The notes under the pieces were generated by a model. That model was not told the DNA's origin, made no database searches, and saw only the letters and a list, made by a program, of their open reading frames with translations. From contig CACZRK010000419.1 in assembly GCA_902783515.1 (NCBI GenBank), positions 1 to 8,383 on the forward strand: DNA of 8,383 nt. The letters run 5' to 3'. Position numbers and translations under genes: made by a program. Shown here piece after piece: positions 1-5,811 of the stretch. Within the stretch, counting starts at the first letter, position 1. Each line of letters begins with the position of its first letter. The DNA is from an uncultured Coriobacteriaceae bacterium. GTDB taxonomy: Bacteria > Actinomycetota > Coriobacteriia > Coriobacteriales > UMGS124.

Positions 1-119
1 GAGGCGACCCCCGTCGCGGCGACGGCGGCCGCACCCGCCGCGACGCCCGCGCCCGCGACGAACGAGCGACGCGAGAGGTCCTTCCGACCGGCCATCTCCC
101 TGACCAGACTGCTGTACAT
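1..119 (-). CDS. N-terminus of a Tat-exported protein (partial, runs off left edge)
   Basis: Only the first 39 codons are inside the window. They encode a twin-arginine signal: a short polar n-region, then LSRRSF (R17-R18) and an Ala/Gly/Val-rich hydrophobic stretch with no charged residue. The protein is therefore predicted to fold in the cytoplasm, usually with a cofactor, and be exported by TatABC. The start at 119 is supported by a purine-rich ribosome site (AGAAGGGGG) a few bases upstream; a second ATG eight codons in has no such site. The mature domain is outside the window, so function cannot be read. In Coriobacteriia such leaders commonly sit on molybdopterin or flavin oxidoreductases (family knowledge, not seen here). 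The LysR gene directly upstream in the same orientation may control it. Confidence 0.8.
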   Translation of the reverse strand, partial: MYSSLVREMAGRKDLSRRSFVAGAGVAAGAAAVAATGVA

Positions 120-163
120 GCGAATCCCCCTTCTGCTGAAGTCCCCGCGCGGCGCGTCCCCCT

Positions 164-177
164 GCGTGGCGCCACGC
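164..177. repeat. 14-bp perfect palindrome upstream of the left Tat gene
   Basis: GCGTGGC|GCCACGC is a perfect inverted repeat 45 bp upstream of the ATG at 119, in the 220-bp gap between the LysR stop and the exported gene. It could be an operator or a small hairpin in the 5' leader. In a very GC-rich stretch a 14-bp palindrome is only moderately improbable, so the call is tentative. Confidence 0.35.
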
Positions 178-211
178 CTGCGCCACGAGTTTCGCGCGGG
201 GCGCGGACGCC

Positions 212-246
212 GGGCAAGAAGCATGTGATTGACCGGAGGGCAAGAA
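212..246 (-). repeat. Direct repeat TTCTTGCCC x2 in the LysR / Tat-gene gap
   Basis: The 9-mer TTCTTGCCC (minus-strand reading) occurs twice, at 238-246 and 212-220, 26 bp apart, upstream of the exported gene at 119. Two identical half-sites about 2.5 helical turns apart are compatible with binding of a dimeric or tetrameric regulator such as the adjacent LysR protein; each copy also contains a weak -35-like TTGCCC. I saw no convincing -10. The rest of 225-339 is low-complexity G/C-rich sequence with no gene. Confidence 0.25.
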
Positions 247-339
247 AAAGGTGCGGGGGCGTCGAGGCGCGGGGACGGGCGGCGGCGGGAGCGCGCGAGG
301 GACGAGCGAGGGGCGGGCGGCAGCGGGGGCGGGCGCCCG

Positions 340-1206
340 TCAGATCGTGGAGACCAGCTCGTCGCGCAGCTGACGGCAAGCGGCCTCGCGGGCGGACTCG
401 CCGCGCACGGCGAGCGACACGTACCCGACCATGCTCACCACGTCGTAGGGCGCCCGCGCATACGGGACGCTCACGACGCCGTCATCCCAGGTGGGGATCG
501 TCGCCTGCGGCGAGGGAAACACCGCGTGGTCCTCGTGGTGCAGCCGGTCGTAGATGTGCAGGATGTCGTTGTCGTATGACTCGCTGCGGGCGCGCATGTG
601 CGGCGTCCAGACGAGGTCCTCGTAGCCGCACGCGTAGTACACGACGTCGTAGTCGACAAGGTCGTCGATCGTGACGAGCGGCCGGGTCGCGAGCGGGCAC
701 GCCGACCCCATGACGATGCGCATCGGGTCGCAGCACAGCTCGACGCCCTCGTCCAGGCTCTCACCGGGCGGGATGTGCGACACGATGACGTCGGCCTCGC
801 CACGAGCGAGCCGACGCAGGCACTCGGCGTCCGTCCAGCTCGTCACGCGCACGTCGATCGTGGGGTTCGCCTCGCAGAAGCGCCTGATGCCCGGGTCAAA
901 GTGGCTGCGCCACGTGATCGGCAGCGAGAGGTTGATGACGAGCGTGCTGTGCTCGTCGCGCACCAGGCGCTCGAGCCCGTCAAACGAGCTCACGACGCCG
1001 GACGACGCCGCGAGGAACCGTGCGCCCGCCGGCGTCAGCTTCGTGCCGACGGGCAGGCGGTCGAACAGGGCGTACCCGAGCTCCGCCTCCAGGCTCGCGA
1101 TCGAGCGGCTCAGAGCCTGGCGCGAGATGAACAGCGACTCGGCCGCCTCGTTGAAGCTGGCGGCATGCGCGGCCCTGACAAAGTACCTGAGCTGCTGAAT
1201 CTCCAT
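340..1206 (-). CDS. LysR-family transcriptional regulator
   Basis: 288 residues, the usual LysR size. Residues 1 to about 60 are the winged helix-turn-helix: MEIQQLRYFVRAAHAASFNE, then AAESLFISRQALSRSIASLE, then a wing ending in LTPAG. A linker helix follows, and from about residue 90 comes the two-lobed effector-binding domain (VINLSLPI..., ...DVIVSHIPPGESLD, ...VSMVGYVSLAVRG). The ligand is not predictable from sequence. The start at 1206 is chosen because a strong site (GGGGGGAAG) lies just upstream and it gives the canonical LysR N-terminus; the frame is open further upstream but that stretch is Arg/Gly/Ala-rich and unlike any LysR. The gene lies between an FmdE-like gene (upstream, same strand, 107-bp gap) and a Tat-exported gene (downstream, same strand). 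LysR genes beside exported redox enzymes are common in this lineage, so it probably controls the gene starting at 119. Confidence 0.95.
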   Translation of the reverse strand: MEIQQLRYFVRAAHAASFNEAAESLFISRQALSRSIASLEAELGYALFDRLPVGTKLTPAGARFLAASSGVVSSFDGLERLVRDEHSTLVINLSLPITWRSHFDPGIRRFCEANPTIDVRVTSWTDAECLRRLARGEADVIVSHIPPGESLDEGVELCCDPMRIVMGSACPLATRPLVTIDDLVDYDVVYYACGYEDLVWTPHMRARSESYDNDILHIYDRLHHEDHAVFPSPQATIPTWDDGVVSVPYARAPYDVVSMVGYVSLAVRGESAREAACRQLRDELVSTI

Positions 1207-1288
1207 CGTCTTCCCCCCATCCCCCGAATGCGGCCGCACGCCGCGCACCCCCGCGCGCCGCGACCGCCGTTCCCCCGTCGCCCGCTTC

Positions 1289-1303
1289 CCGCGGTGGCCG
1301 CGG
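1289..1303 (-). terminator. Possible hairpin after the FmdE gene
   Basis: CCGCGG-TGG-CCGCGG forms a 6-bp all-GC stem with a 3-nt loop, 10 bp beyond the FmdE stop and before the LysR start. No T-run follows on the minus strand, so it is not a standard intrinsic terminator. It may attenuate transcription or mark a 3' end. The rest of the 107-bp gap is pyrimidine-rich with no gene. Confidence 0.25.
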
Positions 1304-1313
1304 CGCGCGTCGC

Positions 1314-1976
1314 CTACCGCCTGCGATCGCCTTCCGCGCAGCAGTCCAGGCACAGCAGCTCCCCCGAACGCACGCGCAGCATGTCCTCGTCCGTCGGCTC
1401 CCCGCACGCCGCGCACCGCTCCCGGCCCGGCTTCGGCGGCAGCGACGGCACAGGCCCGCGCGGCTCGGTCACCGCGAAGAGCTCGTCATACGGCATCAGC
1501 AGAAGCTCCGCGATCGACGCCGCGACCGGCATGCGCGCCTTGGCGCACAGGCGCACCGAGCCGCCCGTCGTCCGGTCGTAGAACGTAAACGCCATCTTGC
1601 CGCGCGGGCGCACGACGATGCCGTGCCGGCCGAACGTCAGCCCGAGCAGCGCCTGGACCGCATCGACCGCGCAGGTCATGCTTTCGGCGACGCACGTCAG
1701 CTCGTCGGACACCGCCCTCGGGTCACAGCCGAGCCCCAGCTCAGCGAGCGCCCCCTCGACGGCCTTGACGCCCATCGCCAGGCCGCGGCACTCGTGCCCG
1801 TGAAACGCCAGCGCGCGCTTCCAGACGTCGCTGCCCAGCGCGTCGTCCATGCGCTCCGCGCGCGCCGCCGCACGCACGGCGCCCATCACGCGCGCGGTCA
1901 CCCCGTTCGCCTGCGTCATGCGCACATCATCCCCGTCCCCACGTCGCTCGCCTCGCGCCCGTCGCACGTCTGCCAT
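1314..1976 (-). CDS. FmdE-family protein with C-terminal zinc finger
   Basis: 220 residues if started at 1976. The core (about 50-165) matches the FmdE domain: W52, then FHGHECRGLAMG (H59, H61, C63), CVAESMTCAVDAVQ (C95, C102, D105) and LTFGRHG, followed by a sandwich-like segment VVRPRGKMAFTFYDR. The C-terminus (188-213) is a treble-clef zinc finger, CAACGEP...CLDCC. FmdE was named as subunit E of formylmethanofuran dehydrogenase, but single FmdE proteins with this finger occur widely in anaerobes that are not methanogens; their role is unsettled, possibly metal or molybdenum-enzyme related (inference). Two usual motif residues differ: HGHxCPG is HGHECRG, and GCTxGKGN is GLTFGRHG. Start: ATG 1976 has no ribosome site but has TATCCT 7 bp upstream, fitting leaderless transcription; ATG 1919, with a weak GGGG site, is the alternative (201 aa). 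The first 19 codons are low-complexity Arg/Gly/Asp. Confidence 0.85.
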   Translation of the reverse strand: MADVRRARGERRGDGDDVRMTQANGVTARVMGAVRAAARAERMDDALGSDVWKRALAFHGHECRGLAMGVKAVEGALAELGLGCDPRAVSDELTCVAESMTCAVDAVQALLGLTFGRHGIVVRPRGKMAFTFYDRTTGGSVRLCAKARMPVAASIAELLLMPYDELFAVTEPRGPVPSLPPKPGRERCAACGEPTDEDMLRVRSGELLCLDCCAEGDRRR

Positions 1977-1983
1977 CCCGGGT

Positions 1984-1989
1984 AGGATA
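1984..1989 (-). promoter_or_regulatory. -10 element for a leaderless FmdE transcript
   Basis: On the minus strand TATCCT is followed by ACCCGGG and then ATG (1976). The actinobacterial TANNNT -10 box normally sits about 7 bp before the transcription start, which here would be the start codon itself. No Shine-Dalgarno sequence lies between them. No clear -35 hexamer is visible. Confidence 0.45.
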
Positions 1990-2045
1990 GCGGCTCCGGC
2001 GCGTCGCGTGCGTCATGCCGATGCGAATTCCACGCCGAGGCGCAG

Positions 2046-2063
2046 CGGCGATTGCAATCGCCG
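2046..2063. promoter_or_regulatory. 18-bp perfect palindrome, candidate ferritin operator
   Basis: CGGCGATTG|CAATCGCCG is a perfect inverted repeat with an AT-containing centre (ATTGCAAT), in the divergent region between the FmdE and ferritin genes. It overlaps the TTGCAA -35-like hexamer of the ferritin promoter, which is where a repressor would act. It does not resemble the Fur or DtxR/IdeR consensus as I know them, so the regulator is unknown. Confidence 0.6.
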
Positions 2064-2078
2064 TCCCCTGGATACACT
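2052..2078 (+). promoter_or_regulatory. Probable ferritin promoter
   Basis: TTGCAA (2052-2057) and TACACT (2073-2078, fits TANNNT) are separated by 15 bp, shorter than ideal. Transcription would begin near 2085, giving a leader of about 100 nt before the ATG at 2185. The palindrome at 2046-2063 covers the -35 box. Confidence 0.45.
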
Positions 2079-2184
2079 GAAGGTAACGTGGGAACCGGAG
2101 GCACGCGGACCCAGGCGCCCGCATGCCGGCCACCTGCGCACGGACGCGCGCGTCGGGCGCGCGGGCAGCAAAGAAGGAGACGCA

Positions 2185-2700
2185 ATGGCACTCGCACAGC
2201 AGGTCGGGGACATCCTGAACGCGCAGATCAACAAGGAGCTCTACTCGGCGTACCTCTACCTCACGTTCGCGGACTACTACGAGGAGCGCGGTCTGAAGGG
2301 CTTCGCCAACTGGTACATGATCCAGGTCCAGGAGGAGACCGCGCACGCGAAGATCCTGCGCCGCTATCTGCTGGACAACGGCTATGCGGTCAAGATGGGC
2401 GCGATCGCGCAGCCTGACAAGACGTTCGCGAGCGACGTCGACCCGCTCAAGGCCGGCCTGGAGCACGAGGAGTACATCACCGCGTCCATCAACGACTGCT
2501 ACCAGGCCGCCTACGACGCGCATGACTTCCGCACAATGCAGCTGCTCGACTGGTTCGTGAAGGAGCAGGGCGAGGAGGAGACCAACGCCTCCGACATGCT
2601 CAAGAACATGGAGCTGTTCGGCAGCGACCCCAAGGGCCTGTTCGACCTGGACCGCGAGTACCAGGCGCGCACCTTCGTCGCGCCCACGATGCCGATGTAG
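2185..2700 (+). CDS. ftnA: Bacterial non-haem ferritin (FtnA type)
   Basis: 171 residues, a normal ferritin length. It is a cytoplasmic iron store: 24 four-helix subunits form a shell, oxidise Fe(II) and deposit ferric mineral. The ligands all align with E. coli FtnA at an offset of one: E18, E51, H54, E95, Q128 and E131 for the diiron ferroxidase centre, and E50, E127 and E130 for the third (C) site. Q128 in place of a second carboxylate is typical of FtnA. Haem-ligand Met placement of bacterioferritin is not obvious. The start at 2185 has a clear ribosome site (AAGGAGA, 4-nt spacer). The gene is expressed divergently from the FmdE gene and probably alone or with the DNA repair gene downstream. 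The frame is open upstream as far as 1849, but that part is antisense to the FmdE gene and not coding. Confidence 0.97.
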   Translation: MALAQQVGDILNAQINKELYSAYLYLTFADYYEERGLKGFANWYMIQVQEETAHAKILRRYLLDNGYAVKMGAIAQPDKTFASDVDPLKAGLEHEEYITASINDCYQAAYDAHDFRTMQLLDWFVKEQGEEETNASDMLKNMELFGSDPKGLFDLDREYQARTFVAPTMPM

Positions 2701-2747
2701 CGTCGCGGGGCCCGAGTCGGGATCGTTGACGTCGAGAAGGCCATGGG

Positions 2748-2781
2748 GACGGCAGACTCCGCCTTCGCGGGGCCTGCCGTC
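2748..2781 (+). terminator. Hairpin after ferritin, possible terminator or attenuator
   Basis: GACGGCAG (2748-2755) pairs with CTGCCGTC (2774-2781), with an inner CCGC-CTTC-GCGG stem. This strong 8-bp outer stem starts 47 bp after the ferritin stop. Only TTGAGG follows, with no T-run, so termination by this hairpin alone is uncertain. Confidence 0.4.
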
Positions 2782-2792
2782 TTGAGGCCGAC

Positions 2793-2820
2793 CGCCTGCG
2801 GGGCCTGTCGCGATCAGGCG
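2793..2820 (+). repeat. Second intergenic hairpin before the DNA repair gene
   Basis: CGCCTG (2793-2798) pairs with CAGGCG (2815-2820) around a 16-nt loop. The loop side shares the 10-mer GCGGGGCCTG with the first hairpin (2767-2776 and 2798-2807), so alternative pairings between the two are possible. This 150-bp gap holds no gene. Confidence 0.3.
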
Positions 2821-2850
2821 CCCGCACGAGGCGACCAGGGAAGGTGGCGC

Positions 2851-3552
2851 ATGCGGCAGGTCGAGGAGCAGCTCCGCGAGCTCGTGGACGAGGACGGGTG
2901 CTACCGCGCGTTCAACGCGCGGGTGGTGGCGACCGCCGACCCGTCCACGATGCTCGGCGTGCGCGTGCCGCGCCTGCGCAGGCTCGCGCGCCAGGTCGCC
3001 CGCGCGCCATGGCGCGACGACTTTCTGGACGAGCTGCCCCACCCCTGGTACGAGGAGTACCTCGTGCACGCGTTCGTGCTGAACGACGGGCGCGACCTGG
3101 GCGAGGCCGTGCGGCGCCTGGACGCGTTGCTGCCCTGGGTGGACAACTGGTGCGTGTGCGACGCGCTGAACCCTGCGGCGTTCCACGACGCGCGGGCGCT
3201 CGGCGGCGACCCGGCGTGCACGCTGTTGCCGCTCGCGCGGCGCTGGATGGCGTCAGGCCACGCCTACACGCGGCGCTTCGGCGTCTCCGTGCTGATGCGC
3301 GACCTGCTCGGCCCCGGCTATGACCCCGCTCAGCTGCGACTCGCGCTCGCCGCGGACAACGGCGAGTACTACGTGCGCATGATGATCGCCTGGTACCTGG
3401 CCGAGGCGCTCGTCACCCACGAGCCCGACGTCCTGGCGATCCTCGCCGACCCCGCGACGGACCCGCGCCTGCGGCGCATGGCGATCCGCAAGGGCGTCGA
3501 GAGCCTGCGGGTGCCCGACGCGACGAAAGACGCCCTCCGCCGGCTGCGGTGA
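2851..3552 (+). CDS. DNA alkylation repair protein (AlkD-like, HEAT-repeat fold)
   Basis: 233 residues, the usual size for the DNA alkylation repair enzyme family. These all-helical HEAT-like proteins include AlkD, a glycosylase that removes bulky or cationic alkyl bases without flipping them. Signature segments are GVRVPRLRRLAR (36-47), WYEEYLVHAFVL (66-77), WVDNWCVCD (96-104), YTRRFGVSVLMRDLL (139-153) and YYVRMMIAWYLAEAL (173-187). W100 and D104 keep the spacing of the Bacillus cereus AlkD W109/D113 pair, and W181 plausibly matches W187 (my alignment by eye). The start at 2851 has GGAAGG 6 nt upstream and begins the conserved domain; an in-frame ATG at 2743 would run through the hairpin region and gives no family sequence. 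Many family members are uncharacterised, so glycosylase activity is likely but not certain. Confidence 0.92.
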   Translation: MRQVEEQLRELVDEDGCYRAFNARVVATADPSTMLGVRVPRLRRLARQVARAPWRDDFLDELPHPWYEEYLVHAFVLNDGRDLGEAVRRLDALLPWVDNWCVCDALNPAAFHDARALGGDPACTLLPLARRWMASGHAYTRRFGVSVLMRDLLGPGYDPAQLRLALAADNGEYYVRMMIAWYLAEALVTHEPDVLAILADPATDPRLRRMAIRKGVESLRVPDATKDALRRLR

Positions 3553-3583
3553 GCGCGGCGAGGCAGGGAGAGAGGGGTGATCT

Positions 3584-3614
3584 TTGCGCCCGCGCCCGCA
3601 GATGCCGATACGAT
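3584..3614 (+). promoter_or_regulatory. Possible promoter of the two-component system
   Basis: TTGCGC (3584-3589) and TACGAT (3609-3614) are 19 bp apart in the 178-bp gap before the kinase, giving a leader of about 110 nt. The -10 fits TANNNT. The -35 is weak. Confidence 0.35.
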
Positions 3615-3730
3615 GACGAGTGCGCGCGGCACGCCGCCCGCGCGTTCGTACGCCGTGCGCGCACCGCGCCGGAAGCCCTCATCGACGTCATCGCGCTCGG
3701 CGGCGCGGGTCGTCAGCGCCGGAGGTTCAG

Positions 3731-5104
3731 ATGCTCAACCCGCAGGATTCCCACGACACCGAACGTCCCGCCGACGCGCGCGCCACGACGCCCGCCGACG
3801 CGCCCCTCGGTCCCGGTGACGGTGCCAGCACCGGCGCGCCGTCGTCGCTCGTCGCCATGGGCGACGCCGCACGCACGCACCGGGCGCACCTGCCCGCCGG
3901 CCTCGCGGACGCCGACCTCCGGCGACTCGTGGACGAGCTGCGCACGCGGGTCGACGCCGACCTCGTCGGCGCGTGCGTGTTGCCCGACGGCAAGGACCCC
4001 ACTTACTCGTGGGACTACGTGTCGGGCAACCTCACGAACCGCTACCAGCGCATCTTCCTGCCGAGCGGCGTCGGCGTCCTCGGCCTGGTCGCGACCAACC
4101 GTCGCCCGCTGGTCGTGCGCGACGCGTGGGCGGACATCTCGCGCGACGCCTGGTACCAGTTTCCCATCGTGCTTTCCGAGGGCCTGGAGAGCTTCTACGC
4201 GTTCCCGCTCGCCGACGGCGACCGGCCGGCACTCGCCGTCATCGTCGCCTGGCGCTCGCCGGGTCGCGTGACCGACGAGGCGACGCGTCTGGCCGAGCGG
4301 CTCGCCGGCGAGCTGACGGGTCTCGCCGTCCTGCGCGCCCGCCCGCTCGAGCTGCGAAGCGGCAGCGTCACGCCGCAGTACGCCGAGACGACGCACCGCA
4401 TCATCCAGGCGCAGGAGGACGAGCGCAAGCGCATCGCGCGCGAGCTGCACGACGGCCTGGCCCAGGAGCTGCTCCTCGTGCAGATCGAGCTGCGCAAGGC
4501 CCGCTACCTGCCGCAGGAGGAGCGCGACGACGCCATCCAGCGCGCGTCCGACCAGCTGCGCGACGTGCTCGTGCACGTGAGCAGCATCGCCTCCCACCTG
4601 CGTCCGGCCGCGCTCGACGAGCTCGGGCTCGCCGCGGCGATCTCGGCGGAGTGCGCGAAGCTTGAGCGCACCTTCGGCATCACCGTCCTGTGCGACGTGG
4701 AGGACGTGCGCGACCTGAACCCCGACTGCGAGATCGCCGTCTACCGCATCTTCCAGGAGGCGAGCTCCAACGCCTGCAAGTACTCGCGCTCCGACCGGAT
4801 GCACGTCTCGCTCGCCCGCGGCGACGGCGCGATGGCGCTCGTTGTCCAGGACTTCGGGCAGGGATTTGACGTCGATCACCCCGAGATCCGCGGCGGCGGC
4901 CTCGGCCTCGCCGGCATGCGCGAGCGCGCGAGCGCCTTCGGCGGCACCATCCGGATCGTCTCGCACCCCGGCGTCGGCACCACCGTGGAGCTCGTCGTCC
5001 CCTACGCGTCGTCGGGCGGCCAGGCGGCGGGCGGCCAGTCGGACGGAGGCGCCCGCGACGCCGACGCCCCCGCGGGCACCGAGACGGAAGGGGCGCGCGC
5101 ATGA
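3731..5104 (+). CDS. GAF-domain sensor histidine kinase, NarL/HisKA_3 class
   Basis: 457 residues with no membrane span or signal peptide, so a soluble cytoplasmic sensor. Residues 1-55 are a low-complexity Ala/Pro/Asp tail. Residues about 60-200 form a GAF-like sensor domain (YSWDYVSGNLTNRYQRIFLP, GVGVLGLVATNRRPLVVRD, SFYAFPLADG). The dimerisation helices follow with RELHDGLAQE, H240 being the phosphorylated histidine of the HisKA_3 type. The ATP-binding domain has an N-box NACKYS (near 350), DFGQGFD (374-380) and GGGLGLAGMRER (388-399). The C-terminal 35 residues are a disordered Gly/Ala/Asp tail. It lacks the four-cysteine iron-sulfur cluster of NreB; a single Cys (C82) lies in the GAF region. 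A nitrate-binding NreA-like GAF is possible but unproven. The start at 3731 is set by GGAGG with a 5-nt spacer. The stop overlaps the regulator start (ATGA), so the two are co-translated. Confidence 0.93.
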   Translation: MLNPQDSHDTERPADARATTPADAPLGPGDGASTGAPSSLVAMGDAARTHRAHLPAGLADADLRRLVDELRTRVDADLVGACVLPDGKDPTYSWDYVSGNLTNRYQRIFLPSGVGVLGLVATNRRPLVVRDAWADISRDAWYQFPIVLSEGLESFYAFPLADGDRPALAVIVAWRSPGRVTDEATRLAERLAGELTGLAVLRARPLELRSGSVTPQYAETTHRIIQAQEDERKRIARELHDGLAQELLLVQIELRKARYLPQEERDDAIQRASDQLRDVLVHVSSIASHLRPAALDELGLAAAISAECAKLERTFGITVLCDVEDVRDLNPDCEIAVYRIFQEASSNACKYSRSDRMHVSLARGDGAMALVVQDFGQGFDVDHPEIRGGGLGLAGMRERASAFGGTIRIVSHPGVGTTVELVVPYASSGGQAAGGQSDGGARDADAPAGTETEGARA

Positions 5105-5736
5105 TCCGCATCGTGCTCGCCGACGACCACCGCATGGTGGGCATGGGCTTTCGCATGATCATCGACCAGCAGGTGGACATGGAGGTCGTCGCCACGGCGT
5201 CGGACCCCGAGGCCACCTTCGCCGCCGTCACCGACCTGCAGCCCGACGTGCTGGTCACCGACATCTCCATGGGCACGCAGAAGAGCGGCCTGCTGCTCGC
5301 CGAGCGCGTCGTCGCGTCCGGCGCGGCGTGCGGCGTCGTGATGCTCACGATGCACGTGGAGCAGGAGTACCTGCGGCAGGCCATGCAGCGCGGCGCCAAG
5401 GGCTACGTGCTCAAGAGCTCGTCGGACGAGGAACTCTTTGCCGCCATCCGCGCGGCGGCGGCCGGCGAGACGTTCATCTGCCGCGACATGCTGGGCACCT
5501 TCGTCCAGGAGGCGCTGAACGGCGTGGACTCGAGCGCCGGCGCCCTCACGCCGCGCGAGTCCGAGATCGTCTCGCTCACGGTGAAGGGCTACGCCAACGC
5601 CGACATTGCCGACCAGCTCGCCGTGTCCGTCAAGACGATCGAGAGCCAGAAGACCAAGATCATGACCAAGCTCGGGCTGCACTCGCGCCCGGAGCTGTTT
5701 GACTACGCGGCGGCGCACGGGCTCATCAACGTCTGA
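5101..5736 (+). CDS. Response regulator, NarL/FixJ family with LuxR-type HTH
   Basis: 211 residues, normal for this family, and the partner of the kinase just upstream. The receiver domain (1 to about 120) has D8-D9, phospho-acceptor D54, T83 and K105. The LuxR-type DNA-binding domain (about 147-200) carries LTPRESEIVSLTVKGYANAD, IADQLAVSVKTIESQ and KTKIMTKLGLHS. The loop after D54 reads DISMGTQKSGLLLAE: the usual Met-Pro is Met-Gly and the loop is one residue longer than the common form. The ATG overlaps the kinase stop by four bases, so there is no separate promoter. The next gene starts 75 bp downstream behind its own promoter, making the exported pair the most likely direct target (inference). 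Confidence 0.95.
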   Translation: MIRIVLADDHRMVGMGFRMIIDQQVDMEVVATASDPEATFAAVTDLQPDVLVTDISMGTQKSGLLLAERVVASGAACGVVMLTMHVEQEYLRQAMQRGAKGYVLKSSSDEELFAAIRAAAAGETFICRDMLGTFVQEALNGVDSSAGALTPRESEIVSLTVKGYANADIADQLAVSVKTIESQKTKIMTKLGLHSRPELFDYAAAHGLINV

Positions 5737-5750
5737 CGCGTCCCTCGCGC

Positions 5751-5781
5751 TTGCCCCTTCCATGGCGTCAGGGTTTATCAT
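5751..5781 (+). promoter_or_regulatory. Probable promoter of the rhodanese-hydrolase operon
   Basis: TTGCCC (5751-5756) and TATCAT (5776-5781) are separated by 19 bp (TTTATC at 17 bp is an alternative reading). The site is 15 bp past the response-regulator stop and about 30 bp before the rhodanese start. No terminator separates it from the regulator gene, so read-through is also possible. Confidence 0.5.
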
Positions 5782-5811
5782 GCGACTCGTCGTCAAGAGG
5801 AAGGGTCATCC

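Noticed and set aside
1207..1416. N-terminal extension of the LysR gene upstream to 1416
   Set aside because: The extension overlaps the FmdE gene, is low complexity, and the LysR N-terminus and strong ribosome site are at 1206.
598..1581. Plus-strand open frame opposite the LysR and FmdE genes
   Set aside because: It is antisense to two recognisable proteins, spans their intergenic gap, and shows no domain.
1849..2184. N-terminal extension of ferritin
   Set aside because: It is antisense to the FmdE start and runs through the promoter and palindrome; ferritin begins at 2185 with AAGGAGA.
1927..3186. Long minus-strand open frame opposite ferritin and the DNA repair gene
   Set aside because: It is antisense to two well-supported genes and its translation (Val/Arg/His-rich) matches no family; it is a GC-bias shadow.
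3620..3730. Upstream start of the histidine kinase at 3620
   Set aside because: The added residues are an Arg/His/Ala-rich by-product of GC-rich DNA; GGAGG with a good spacer precedes the ATG at 3731.
3713..4966. Long minus-strand open frame opposite the histidine kinase
   Set aside because: It is fully antisense to a gene with all kinase motifs; composition is that of a shadow frame.
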